Below are positions 13,339 through 20,421 of a DNA stretch of 20,421 nucleotides, one piece after another (the stretch's first letter is position 1; the number at the start of each line of letters is the position of its first letter). Location: the NCBI GenBank assembly GCA_900548565.1, contig URKV01000019.1, positions 1-20,421 on the forward strand, given 5' to 3'. Under the pieces are notes generated by a model. The model was given only the letters and a program-made list of their open reading frames with translations, was not told the DNA's origin and ran no database searches. The position numbers were made by a program, and so were the translations under genes. The DNA comes from an uncultured Collinsella sp. (lineage in GTDB: Bacteria > Actinomycetota > Coriobacteriia > Coriobacteriales > Coriobacteriaceae).

Positions 13339-13698
13339 CTACCAGGTACGATATGTGCACTGATATTTTGTCTCAAACCCGGGCATCCCGTTGCCGCGCG
13401 GGCTTAACGCTGCACCCGTATAGAGAATCGTTTGCCCCGTACGAGAATACGAAGTTTTAAAAGACAGCCTCTTGCATGTCTGATCGAAGCAATCAATATT
13501 CTCGCTCGGGTGGTTTGCAGTGGAGAACGATTTGTAGGTGTCCAAGACATCCGCCGTCACAAGACGACAAGGTGCAACAGAACCTGCATCTGGTTGCGCC
13601 GATGCATAAGTGGGAATTACGGCCATCGACAGAGCGAACATAATACATGCGCACATTGCCTTCACATAGTTCTTCGCTACATTTCGCTTCATGGTCAT
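13339..13698 (-). CDS. Small secreted protein with four cysteines
   Basis: 119 residues from the ATG at 13698. A second ATG two codons on (13692) has better Shine-Dalgarno spacing, giving 117 residues. It has a classic Sec signal peptide: basic start (MKRNVAKNYVK), hydrophobic core (MCACIMFALSMAVI) and likely cleavage after TYASA (residue 34). The mature part is about 85 residues with Cys44, 70, 75 and 114, enough for two disulfides. There is no lipobox or LPXTG sorting signal. The start lies 9 nt after the stop of the ABC transporter, whose TAG overlaps the ribosome-binding site, so the two are probably coupled. I do not recognise the family; a secreted partner, substrate or immunity factor of the transporter is a guess. 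Confidence 0.72.
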   Translation of the reverse strand: MTMKRNVAKNYVKAMCACIMFALSMAVIPTYASAQPDAGSVAPCRLVTADVLDTYKSFSTANHPSENIDCFDQTCKRLSFKTSYSRTGQTILYTGAALSPRGNGMPGFETKYQCTYRTW

Positions 13699-13707
13699 CT
13701 TCCTTTC

Positions 13708-15609
13708 CTAGTTTTTGTTATCGTTCGTCTTGAAAAGCTGCGCGTACACATTACCGATCCATTTCGAATCACCTCCCATTTCTCGGGTAACGACACGCGA
13801 GCCATCTCGTGTGAACAATACGGAAGCATCGCAAAGCGATTCGAGATTTCCGATTAGATGAGAAGAGATAATGACATGCGCTCCCCTACCTGCTTCATCT
13901 CTAAGAGCATTCGAAACGATTGCGACATGTCCCACATCAAGCGCATTCATGGGCTCATCCAAAAGGACGACTTCGCAATAAGACATATAGGCCATCGCAA
14001 CATTAAGCAATTGTCTATTTCCGTCAGACAACCTAGATACGGGCATATTCTTCAACTCAGTCAAGTCAAAGAGATTAAGCACTTGATCCAAGGTACGAGG
14101 CGAATGCCAAATTTTCCTGCATCGATCGAGATGGAAAGCAACGGTCATGTGCCGAATCAATAGAGACGGCCCGTTCGGAACTAAAAAGAAAACCTTTCTC
14201 ATTTCCTCACAGTCGACACATGCTTTTGCATGAAAACAAAGAGAACCTGACACGCGCACTGATGGCCCAGCGTCTCCCCAAAGAGCATTAAGTAACGTAG
14301 TCTTGCCATATCCATTTGGCGCGACAAGACCCCATATCTGGCCAGCGGGCATATCAAACTGCAATCCCTTTGCCAGCTGGTTTTTTTCAACCGTCAACAC
14401 ATCCAGCGACAGAGAGAGCAAGCTTTTCTCGCCCAAACTATCCGGACTAATATGGTTCCAGGCCCAGCGATTCTTGCTTTTTAGACGCGAAAACGAGATG
14501 ATTCCCAACGCACAGACAACAAGCGTGCCCATTACGGCAAAGAAACAGTGCAGCGCACTGGCTTCAGGAACGAGTGATACCTCAGCTCCATTGGCGTAAG
14601 AAGCGCCGCCGAGTGCAAGCGAAGAGACAGAATAGCTCGGCACCATATACGGCAGCAACGCATGCCATGGAGCATCTTTGCTCGCATAAAACGGAAGCTG
14701 GCTTATGCCCCCCACAAGAGCGACCACCATGGACGAAATGGCCCTGTTTCTGCTTCCTGCGTATACGCACACGCCCAAACAAGCAAACATCATAGACAAC
14801 GCAGCCTCAAAGACAGCAAATAGCCCAAGCTGAACTAACACAGTTCTTTCGACCACGTCACCATACTGAATGAATACGACTGGGTACTCCGTCTGACCGG
14901 CACCGTTAAGCACCGTTGCCAATACAAAACAGGGAGCCAACGCCAGAACCAAAACCGTCATCGATGCAATGCCAGAGACGAGAACGCGGCATGCATTCAT
15001 CTCTAACTTTGACAACAAAGCCCGATCGTAGAACCGCTTTCCATCCCCCTCAAGCGACATATAGAGGACGAGAACCGGAACTAAAAGCCACGCTATTGCA
15101 GGAACAGCGCCGCAATAATATGCAAGAAGATTCATCCCAGGCATTTTTGTTGTTGAGCCGTACGATTCCGGATGGGGCAGCATTGCTATGGCTCGGGGAA
15201 GACGCTCTTGGGCCTCAAGCGATAGCTCCGAATCAACGCCATTCAAATAACCGAGTCGGTATTCCTTGAGCAATAGATTGTCGTAATCGGCAATCGCATC
15301 GTAATACCCTCTGGAATCTGCCTTGTTTTCAAGCGCTCGATCAAGACACGCCCTTTCGTCGGCAATGATGCTGTTGAGCTCCTGTGGGGCGGTGTCATAA
15401 ACGCCGCCAGAGACTTGAGAGGCCAACAATGCCCTCTGCTCCTCGATGGAACCTCTGCCATATAGATAATCTGCCCCCGTTGGAACGGATAGAAAAACCG
15501 GGATGCAGAATACAAGCGCGAGCAGCGCCGTCAACAACATAATTCCCCGGTTGCGCGCAAGAACTTCTAAATTAAGCCGTACATATGTGAGGCAATCACA
15601 AACCTTCAC
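13708..15609 (-). CDS. Single-chain ABC transporter: ABC-2-like membrane domain fused to ATPase
   Basis: 633 residues from the GTG at 15609, preferred because GGAGG lies 8 nt upstream; the frame extends to 15636. Residues about 20-380 form the membrane part: one helix, a roughly 120-residue external domain, then about five helices, as in ABC-2/NatB-type permeases. Residues about 395-610 are the ATPase: Walker A APNGYGKT (430-437), signature LSDGN (527-531), Walker B VVLLDEP (547-553), H-loop His584. Canonical ABC ATPases have GPNGxGKT, a Q-loop Gln (here PNG follows FFLV) and LSGGQ, so several motifs deviate. Permease and ATPase are usually separate genes in this class. It lies between a membrane regulator and a secreted protein in an AT-richer island. 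Probably a peptide or toxic-compound exporter; substrate unknown. Confidence 0.82.
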   Translation of the reverse strand: MKVCDCLTYVRLNLEVLARNRGIMLLTALLALVFCIPVFLSVPTGADYLYGRGSIEEQRALLASQVSGGVYDTAPQELNSIIADERACLDRALENKADSRGYYDAIADYDNLLLKEYRLGYLNGVDSELSLEAQERLPRAIAMLPHPESYGSTTKMPGMNLLAYYCGAVPAIAWLLVPVLVLYMSLEGDGKRFYDRALLSKLEMNACRVLVSGIASMTVLVLALAPCFVLATVLNGAGQTEYPVVFIQYGDVVERTVLVQLGLFAVFEAALSMMFACLGVCVYAGSRNRAISSMVVALVGGISQLPFYASKDAPWHALLPYMVPSYSVSSLALGGASYANGAEVSLVPEASALHCFFAVMGTLVVCALGIISFSRLKSKNRWAWNHISPDSLGEKSLLSLSLDVLTVEKNQLAKGLQFDMPAGQIWGLVAPNGYGKTTLLNALWGDAGPSVRVSGSLCFHAKACVDCEEMRKVFFLVPNGPSLLIRHMTVAFHLDRCRKIWHSPRTLDQVLNLFDLTELKNMPVSRLSDGNRQLLNVAMAYMSYCEVVLLDEPMNALDVGHVAIVSNALRDEAGRGAHVIISSHLIGNLESLCDASVLFTRDGSRVVTREMGGDSKWIGNVYAQLFKTNDNKN

Positions 15610-15733
15610 AGCAAGCACCTCCGGTTCGCAACACACGGATCGTCGGACCCGTTGTCCGGAAGTATCGCCTTCATCGTCTGAACTGTCTGTAGACGTGCGG
15701 GATGGACTTATGATCTTGTTTGTCTACAGGCTT

Positions 15734-17467
15734 CTACCTGCCATTTTCTACAACATCAGCTATAAGACAAAATACTTTATCTCTAAGTTCACGCTCCGAG
15801 TGAACTCCAAGCAAGGCATAGCTCTTGCTCTTGGCCTCTTTGACGGTTCCCCGAGCAACATTAAGATGCGCGCAAATCTCGGTGGTTCTATTGCCATCAA
15901 AAACGCATGCCATGATGTCGGCATAAAGCGGCGTGAAGCCAAGCCTCAAGAAAGCCTCACGCACGGCATCGCGTCGATCACCCGCCCGAACCGTATCTTT
16001 CGAACGCAAGAATAGCAGCGAATTAGCCATAAGGATAAGTACGACAAGGAACGCGATCACGCGTAAAGCAGGCAAAAGGACGCCAACGGACTCACCGCTC
16101 CCAACGGACTCAAAGAACATGTACAGTCGACTTACTGCATCGTGAGCCCAGAACGCTATTCCGGCACCCGCGGATACCGAAGAAAGACTCAGTTCAGGTG
16201 AGCAACATAAATGCATTTCTGTCATCCGCCGTATAACCGCATAGCAACACAGGGCCAAAAGCACTGTGGCTATCGATAGGATTATCACATCATGCTCAAA
16301 GCCGAAGCATACGAGGATTTCCTCGATGCCCATTCCAGACGCATACATAAACAGGAAGCAGACGAAGACTATCCTGCAGTTCCGATTGGACGATGAGAGC
16401 CTCAGTGATTCTGAACGGTGATCATGGTCATTTGTTGCGTCAAGATGCCACGCATCCTTTGACAAAAGAAGTCCAGCCGTCGCCTCTGAAATGCTTTTAT
16501 ATCCGGTTTTAGTCAAGGCCCGCGACAAATAGGTACGGGCGGTAGACGGGGAAATATCCAAGGCAGAAGCAATCTCCTCGTACGTTTTTCCCTCTATCCT
16601 CATAAAGAAAACCGCGGACTCCCTTTGAGAAAAACCCGAAGCCACGGGGATATCGGCAACTGCAGAGTGTTTTCCTCCTAATTTGGCGGCCGCAGAAAAA
16701 GCGCTCGTTAAGTCGGGGAAAAATCGCGTTATGGCCCTGGCAAGGATACTGCCCAAGACAGTCACCAGAAGCAGTGCGATCTCTTGATGCCCACCAAAGC
16801 TCAGGAGCACAGCACCGATGTTTATATTGCGCGAAAACAAACAATCCAAATCAAGAACAACGGCAGCATTACCAAACGCAAGAGGTTCGACGAGCGAGGC
16901 AGCAACCCCCATCTCGGCGTTAACGGAAAGGAAAGAACCGACGGACTCCATCAACGGGGCGAGAAGAAACTGAAGGCCAACAAGCAAAGCAATCAAGAGT
17001 ACAACGGGGCTGTAAAGGGCGAGCTCAGGATACCCATGGAGAACAGGGCCATCGACTACATGTTTCCCCGTTGATCCCGCACGCATGTTTGCGAATTCAC
17101 CGCCAAGCGCCCAAGAACAGCAAGCGACAAGCAAGGGGGCTAGCAACAACAAAATGAACGCGAGCGCCGAAACCACACCATGAAATTGATGAAACACATT
17201 AAGAGATACCGTGAACATCGCAAGAAGTGCAATATCTACGAGCATAAGTCCAAAAAGCCGTTTGGAAATACCCGGTCTCACGGGGCGAGAGATGAGACCC
17301 ACACAGAAGCCCGAAAGCAGATGCAGGCCGATAAGAACGGTGCCAGAAAGGCCCGCATAAATACTTGGCGCCATACAATACAGACCAGCCGCCCCTATAA
17401 ACAACATAAATGAATGCCAGAGGAACGAGCGCTTCACGTTTTGTAGATTAGCCGCCTCGATTGCCAT
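15734..17467 (-). CDS. Membrane regulator with two LuxR-type HTH domains
   Basis: 577 residues from the ATG at 17467, chosen for AGGAG upstream; the frame extends to a TTG at 17524 without one. The order of parts is unusual: a first membrane block (about 12-245, roughly six or seven helices), a LuxR HTH (about 277-335: GFSQRESAVFFMRIEGKTYE, then DISPSTARTYLSRALTKTGY), a second membrane block (about 363-488, about four helices) and a degenerate second HTH (about 508-570: FDGNRTTEICAHLNVARGTV). It looks like a tandem duplication or fusion of two membrane-LuxR proteins. It lies 124 nt upstream of the ABC transporter on the same strand and most likely controls it. G+C is visibly lower than in flanking genes. 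Confidence 0.8.
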   Translation of the reverse strand: MAIEAANLQNVKRSFLWHSFMLFIGAAGLYCMAPSIYAGLSGTVLIGLHLLSGFCVGLISRPVRPGISKRLFGLMLVDIALLAMFTVSLNVFHQFHGVVSALAFILLLLAPLLVACCSWALGGEFANMRAGSTGKHVVDGPVLHGYPELALYSPVVLLIALLVGLQFLLAPLMESVGSFLSVNAEMGVAASLVEPLAFGNAAVVLDLDCLFSRNINIGAVLLSFGGHQEIALLLVTVLGSILARAITRFFPDLTSAFSAAAKLGGKHSAVADIPVASGFSQRESAVFFMRIEGKTYEEIASALDISPSTARTYLSRALTKTGYKSISEATAGLLLSKDAWHLDATNDHDHRSESLRLSSSNRNCRIVFVCFLFMYASGMGIEEILVCFGFEHDVIILSIATVLLALCCYAVIRRMTEMHLCCSPELSLSSVSAGAGIAFWAHDAVSRLYMFFESVGSGESVGVLLPALRVIAFLVVLILMANSLLFLRSKDTVRAGDRRDAVREAFLRLGFTPLYADIMACVFDGNRTTEICAHLNVARGTVKEAKSKSYALLGVHSERELRDKVFCLIADVVENGR

Positions 17468-17567
17468 AAATTCAAAGCTCCTAGATAGCATTTTGGCTAT
17501 TTTAACATCGTCCCCAGCGTTCAAAAACTGTTACCCGAATTAATCAATATGCCCCCTCCGCTAAAAG

Positions 17568-17605
17568 GCACCACGCTCATCCTCCACTTCTGGGAGCGCT
17601 AACCT
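17568..17605 (+). pseudogene. Remnant of a LuxR gene 3' end
   Basis: CACGCTCATCCTCCACTTCT (17572-17591) is identical to the last codons of the membrane LuxR gene (12991-13010, apart from one base at the left), and the match continues past the stop (AGCGCTAACCTGCCAAAAA) into the terminator module. Here TGA has become TGG, and nothing gene-like lies upstream on the plus strand. The stretch is therefore a scar left by recombination or decay, not a gene. Confidence 0.7.
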
Positions 17606-17616
17606 GCCAAAAAGGA

Positions 17617-17696
17617 ACAGGTTTATTTTGACAGGTTTTATCTGGGCAAACGTCCAAACCGCCGTAAGGGAGTTGCCTTCCCTCGTGGCGGTCTTC
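17617..17696 (+). terminator. Terminator module, repeat copy 3
   Basis: Matches the modules at 4949 and 13036 (ACAGGTTTATTTT, then TATCTGGGCAAACG). The stem ACCGCC (17658-17663) / GGCGGT (17687-17692) is less perfect and is followed by CTTCT. No plus-strand gene feeds into it now, in keeping with its being part of a recombination scar. Confidence 0.55.
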
Positions 17697-17708
17697 TAGC
17701 AGAAAAAC

Positions 17709-17829
17709 CAAGTGAGTAGGCTTTTTGCAGAAGGCCGAGCACGCCCCAAAACGACATAGCTCTGACCTGCGGTTTTATTGAGCATTTGTCGCGATGTGCT
17801 CGGCAGGTTCAAAAAAGTCTACTCACTTG
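17709..17829. repeat. 121-bp imperfect palindromic element, copy 2
   Basis: Same 11-bp ends as copy 1: CAAGTGAGTAG (17709-17719) / CTACTCACTTG (17819-17829), same length and same position after the terminator module. In this copy GCCGAGCAC on the left pairs better with GTGCTCGGC on the right than in copy 1, so pairing is kept although bases have changed. Confidence 0.75.
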
Positions 17830-17851
17830 TATCTGAGACGCACCAGATTGG

Positions 17852-17893
17852 CAAAAACCGCCGCGAAAGGGCCCCTGGTCCCTTCGCGGCGGT
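17852..17893 (-). terminator. Terminator of the BceAB-like operon
   Basis: On the minus strand ACCGCCGCGAAGGG pairs with CCCTTTCGCGGCGGT (one bulged base) around 17857-17893, followed by TTTTT (17856-17852). It lies about 40 nt past the stop of the FtsX-like permease. Confidence 0.85.
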
Positions 17894-17930
17894 CATACAC
17901 CTCTGATTTTGCGACGATTTTGCCCGCTTG

Positions 17931-20153
17931 TTACTCGCTGTAGCGGGTGGCGATGGCGGCTTGTACCATGCCGGTGCTCATGAGGTAGGTCACCAGGAAA
18001 TAGCCGCCGTAGGCTGCCAGGAAGATCGCGCAGGTGAGGCCCACGGTGCCACCGATGCTCATATTTCCGAATATGCTCACCAGCTCGATGATCACCTTAA
18101 GTGCCACAAAGGAGTGCACCAGGCCCACTGCCAGCGGGAACAGGAAGAATACCGCTTGCTGTGCCATCACCGAATGGCGAATCTGGCGGTCGTCGCAGCC
18201 GATCTGTGCCAGCACACGATAGCTGCGGCTGCCGTCGGCCACATTGGAGAGCTGCTGGATCGACAGTATCGCCGCGCATGCAACGACCAATACAAAGCCG
18301 ATGTAGATGGCTAGGTAGCTAATAAGACCGTTCATTTGCGCTGCCTGCGTGTACATCTCGGAGCGTGTGATGAAGGTTCCCCACGACCCCGACTCCTTGC
18401 CGTCAACGAGCAGATTGTCGAGCACAGTGTATTTAATGCTCTCGTCTGCCTCGGTTGTATCCATCCCCTGTTTGTAGTTAACGAGCAGGCTACTGGAATA
18501 CGGCTGCAGATTAAGTTGGGACAACAGCTCGTCGGCAACGACGACGGTGCCCGGATTACTACCCATCGCCGAGTTGGCGATGGCCGCCGTATCTTCGTCC
18601 GACTTATCGGCTGCGGGCTTGAGCGTATGCCCGCCCAAGGTAAGGGCATGGCCGCCAGCCATATACTTGGTGTACAGGTCGACCAGCTCGCCGCCTATAT
18701 CACACGTGAGCAGATACTGGTCGTGACCGATGTGCACCGGCTCCTCGCCCATCATCTGGCGCAGTTTGTTGTACTGGCTCGCCGGCGTCACAAACAGACC
18801 CATCGTATCGGCATTGCTACCCCCGAACGCCTTGGGAAGCTTTTCGCCCATGGCCTTGCACATTTCACTTGGAGTCACCGAAGGATCCGAACCGCCAAGC
18901 GGGTAACTCAGATACGAATCGATCTGCACATGCTCACCGGCAACATCGGCAATATTGACCTTCTTGCCGGTCTCGTCGTTGTTGTCCGCCGACTTGCCCT
19001 TACGATCGCCGTGCCATGGATCGCCGTGCCATGCGGAGTACAAATCGACCGTACTATCGGCCAGCACCATGCGATCGGCTTCAGACGGATTGATGTACTC
19101 TTTGTAGTAGTCGAGCGTATCGGGCGTGTAATAGACATACGTCTGAGACACATCAACAGGGTTATAGCGCTCCAGGTTTTCGTTCATCACGTTGGCAATC
19201 GACATACCGCACGTCACCGAGGTGATGGCCAAAAACAGGAGCATCGCGATGACGCCCATCGAAAAGCACACCGTGTTGACCTTGGCCGCAAGCTGGCGCA
19301 CGGTAAACATGTTGAGGCCGCGCCAATACACGCCACGCAGGCTCTGCAGCAGCTTAATGAGCATGCCCGAGAGTCCCCAGAACAGGGCAAAGGTGCCCGC
19401 GGTAACCATAGCGGTTGTAATACCAAACTGGTTCATGGCCTCTTGCAGCTTGCTGTCCGTCGCGGTTAGCGGGAACCCATCACGTAGCAGACGGTAATAG
19501 GCCACGCCCACAAGCGCCACGCCCACGGCAAAGATGGCAATCGCAATCCAGGGGTTGCGTGTCTTGATGCTCTCGTTGCGACGCTCGGCACCCATAAGCT
19601 CGATGAGTTTGGTACGACGCACGGCGCGAAGGTTCAGCAGTAGCGTGAGCACAAACATTACGAGCATGCAAGCAAGGGTCAGGTTGAACGCATGCACCGA
19701 GAAAAAGAAGTGGAAATTGGCGATCTGTGTCTTAAAGAGCGAGGCCGTAAAGAACGTCATGAGCTGGGAGAGTCCCACACCCAGCACGATGCCGGCGACA
19801 AAGGCCACGACCGAAACGATCACCGTCTCGAGCGCCATAATCGTGGCGACGCGCCCGCGCCCCATGCCGAGCACCTGGTACAGGCCAAACTCCTTCTTGC
19901 GGCGTTTCATGATGAAGTTATTGGCATACACCATCAAAAAGGCCATGACACCGGCCAAAAAGTACGTCAGGTCGCCGAGCATGCTGCCCATTACCTGCGC
20001 CAAGCCCTTTTCATCGATGCCGGCGATGTCGACCTGCATCGAGATGGTGTTAAAGGCATAGAAGACCGTGACACCCAGGGTGAGCGTCAAAAGGTAGACG
20101 AGGTAGTCGCGGCCGGCGCGGCGGACGTTGCCCCAAGCGAGTTTACAGAGCAT
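17931..20153 (-). CDS. BceB-like ABC transporter permease (FtsX family)
   Basis: 740 residues from the ATG at 20153 (a GTG at 20165 is also in frame). About ten transmembrane helices, with a large external domain (about residues 325-610) between helices 7 and 8, the layout of BceB-type permeases that work with antimicrobial-peptide detoxification and sensing modules. The FtsX-type signature KKEFGLYQVLGMGRGRV (about 86-102) follows helix 2, and a second YRVLAQIGCDDRQIRHSV repeat comes near the C-terminus. It overlaps the ATPase stop by 11 nt, so it is translationally coupled, and is followed by a strong terminator. No two-component system is visible, but the window ends upstream. A role in peptide antibiotic resistance is a family-based inference. 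Confidence 0.87.
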   Translation of the reverse strand: MLCKLAWGNVRRAGRDYLVYLLTLTLGVTVFYAFNTISMQVDIAGIDEKGLAQVMGSMLGDLTYFLAGVMAFLMVYANNFIMKRRKKEFGLYQVLGMGRGRVATIMALETVIVSVVAFVAGIVLGVGLSQLMTFFTASLFKTQIANFHFFFSVHAFNLTLACMLVMFVLTLLLNLRAVRRTKLIELMGAERRNESIKTRNPWIAIAIFAVGVALVGVAYYRLLRDGFPLTATDSKLQEAMNQFGITTAMVTAGTFALFWGLSGMLIKLLQSLRGVYWRGLNMFTVRQLAAKVNTVCFSMGVIAMLLFLAITSVTCGMSIANVMNENLERYNPVDVSQTYVYYTPDTLDYYKEYINPSEADRMVLADSTVDLYSAWHGDPWHGDRKGKSADNNDETGKKVNIADVAGEHVQIDSYLSYPLGGSDPSVTPSEMCKAMGEKLPKAFGGSNADTMGLFVTPASQYNKLRQMMGEEPVHIGHDQYLLTCDIGGELVDLYTKYMAGGHALTLGGHTLKPAADKSDEDTAAIANSAMGSNPGTVVVADELLSQLNLQPYSSSLLVNYKQGMDTTEADESIKYTVLDNLLVDGKESGSWGTFITRSEMYTQAAQMNGLISYLAIYIGFVLVVACAAILSIQQLSNVADGSRSYRVLAQIGCDDRQIRHSVMAQQAVFFLFPLAVGLVHSFVALKVIIELVSIFGNMSIGGTVGLTCAIFLAAYGGYFLVTYLMSTGMVQAAIATRYSE

Positions 20154-20421
20154 CGGAGCCCTCACCGCCCATCATGGCAACGACCTCCATAATACGGTCG
20201 AAGAACTCTCGGCGGTCGGTGTCGCCGCGGCGCAGCTCGGTGAAGATCTTGCCGTCGCGGATAAACAGCACACGGCTCGTGTAGCTGGCGGCAAAGCTAT
20301 CGTGCGTGACCATGAGCACGGTAGCGCGTAGACGGCGGTTAAGGGCCTCCAGGCTCTCGAGCAGCAGACGAGCGCTTTTAGAATCGAGGGCGCCGGTGGG
20401 CTCGTCGGCCATGATCATGGT
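20143..20421 (-). CDS. ABC transporter ATPase, BceA-like (partial, cut by window edge)
   Basis: Only the C-terminal ~92 residues are in the window; the gene continues beyond 20421. Walker B with the D-loop (IMADEPTGALD) and the H-loop (LMVTHD) are intact, as is the typical MacB/BceA tail (SRVLFIRDGKIFTELRRGD). Walker A and the signature motif lie outside. The stop overlaps the start of the FtsX-like permease, so the two form one transporter: this subunit hydrolyses ATP at the inner face of the membrane. Confidence 0.9.
   Translation of the reverse strand, partial: TMIMADEPTGALDSKSARLLLESLEALNRRLRATVLMVTHDSFAASYTSRVLFIRDGKIFTELRRGDTDRREFFDRIMEVVAMMGGEGSDAL

Noticed and set aside
12749..13360. 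Minus-strand ORF of 203 codons covering the LuxR end and the palindromic repeats.
   Set aside because: It spans a terminator, two palindromes and the antisense of the LuxR HTH, with no ribosome-binding site; not coding.

Overview
The window looks like chromosomal DNA from a high-GC gut actinobacterium of the class Coriobacteriia, most likely Collinsella or a close relative. This is an inference. It rests on the GC-rich codon use, three different LuxR-type regulators (two with membrane-embedded N-termini, a style common in Coriobacteriia), agmatine fermentation genes, and dense families of small palindromic intergenic repeats. No rRNA, tRNA, CRISPR array or intact transposase was recognised.

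Layout. 1-298: palindromic REP-like repeats. 299-943 (+): GNAT acetyltransferase. 1026-2576 (-): AlbA_2/Schlafen-type ATP-binding regulator with repeated operator-like sites at its own start. 2768-3889 (-): agmatine deiminase copy 1, divergent from a GAF-LuxR regulator (4068-4919, +). 5271-5462 (+): small unknown protein. 5498-11725 (-): the main agmatine cluster, transcribed ptcA (putrescine carbamoyltransferase) > antiporter 2 > agmatine deiminase 2 > antiporter 1. It has unusually long, hairpin-filled gaps of 133, 367 and 598 nt. 12056-13012 (+): seven-helix membrane LuxR regulator, divergent from ptcA as AguR is in enterococci and lactococci. 13339-17467 (-): AT-richer island with a membrane regulator carrying two HTH domains, a one-piece ABC transporter (membrane part fused to ATPase) and a small secreted Cys protein. 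The island is bracketed by duplicated terminator and LuxR-3'-end sequence. 17931-20421 (-): BceAB-like ABC transporter, with its ATPase cut by the window edge.

How it fits together. Antiporters import agmatine in exchange for putrescine. The deiminase makes N-carbamoylputrescine, and PtcA splits it to putrescine plus carbamoyl phosphate. The carbamate kinase that would recover ATP is not in the window; its usual place is taken by a second antiporter. An 11-bp motif (ACCRTTCRCKG) occurs once upstream of deiminase 1 and twice, inverted, around the ptcA promoter, which suggests that the two loci share a regulator.

The strongest candidates for something undescribed are the 13339-17467 regulator/ABC/secreted-protein island, the structured RNA gaps inside the agmatine operon (including a clean three-way-junction fold), and a 121-bp palindromic element present in two copies. 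All calls come from reading the sequence; no database search or folding program was run.
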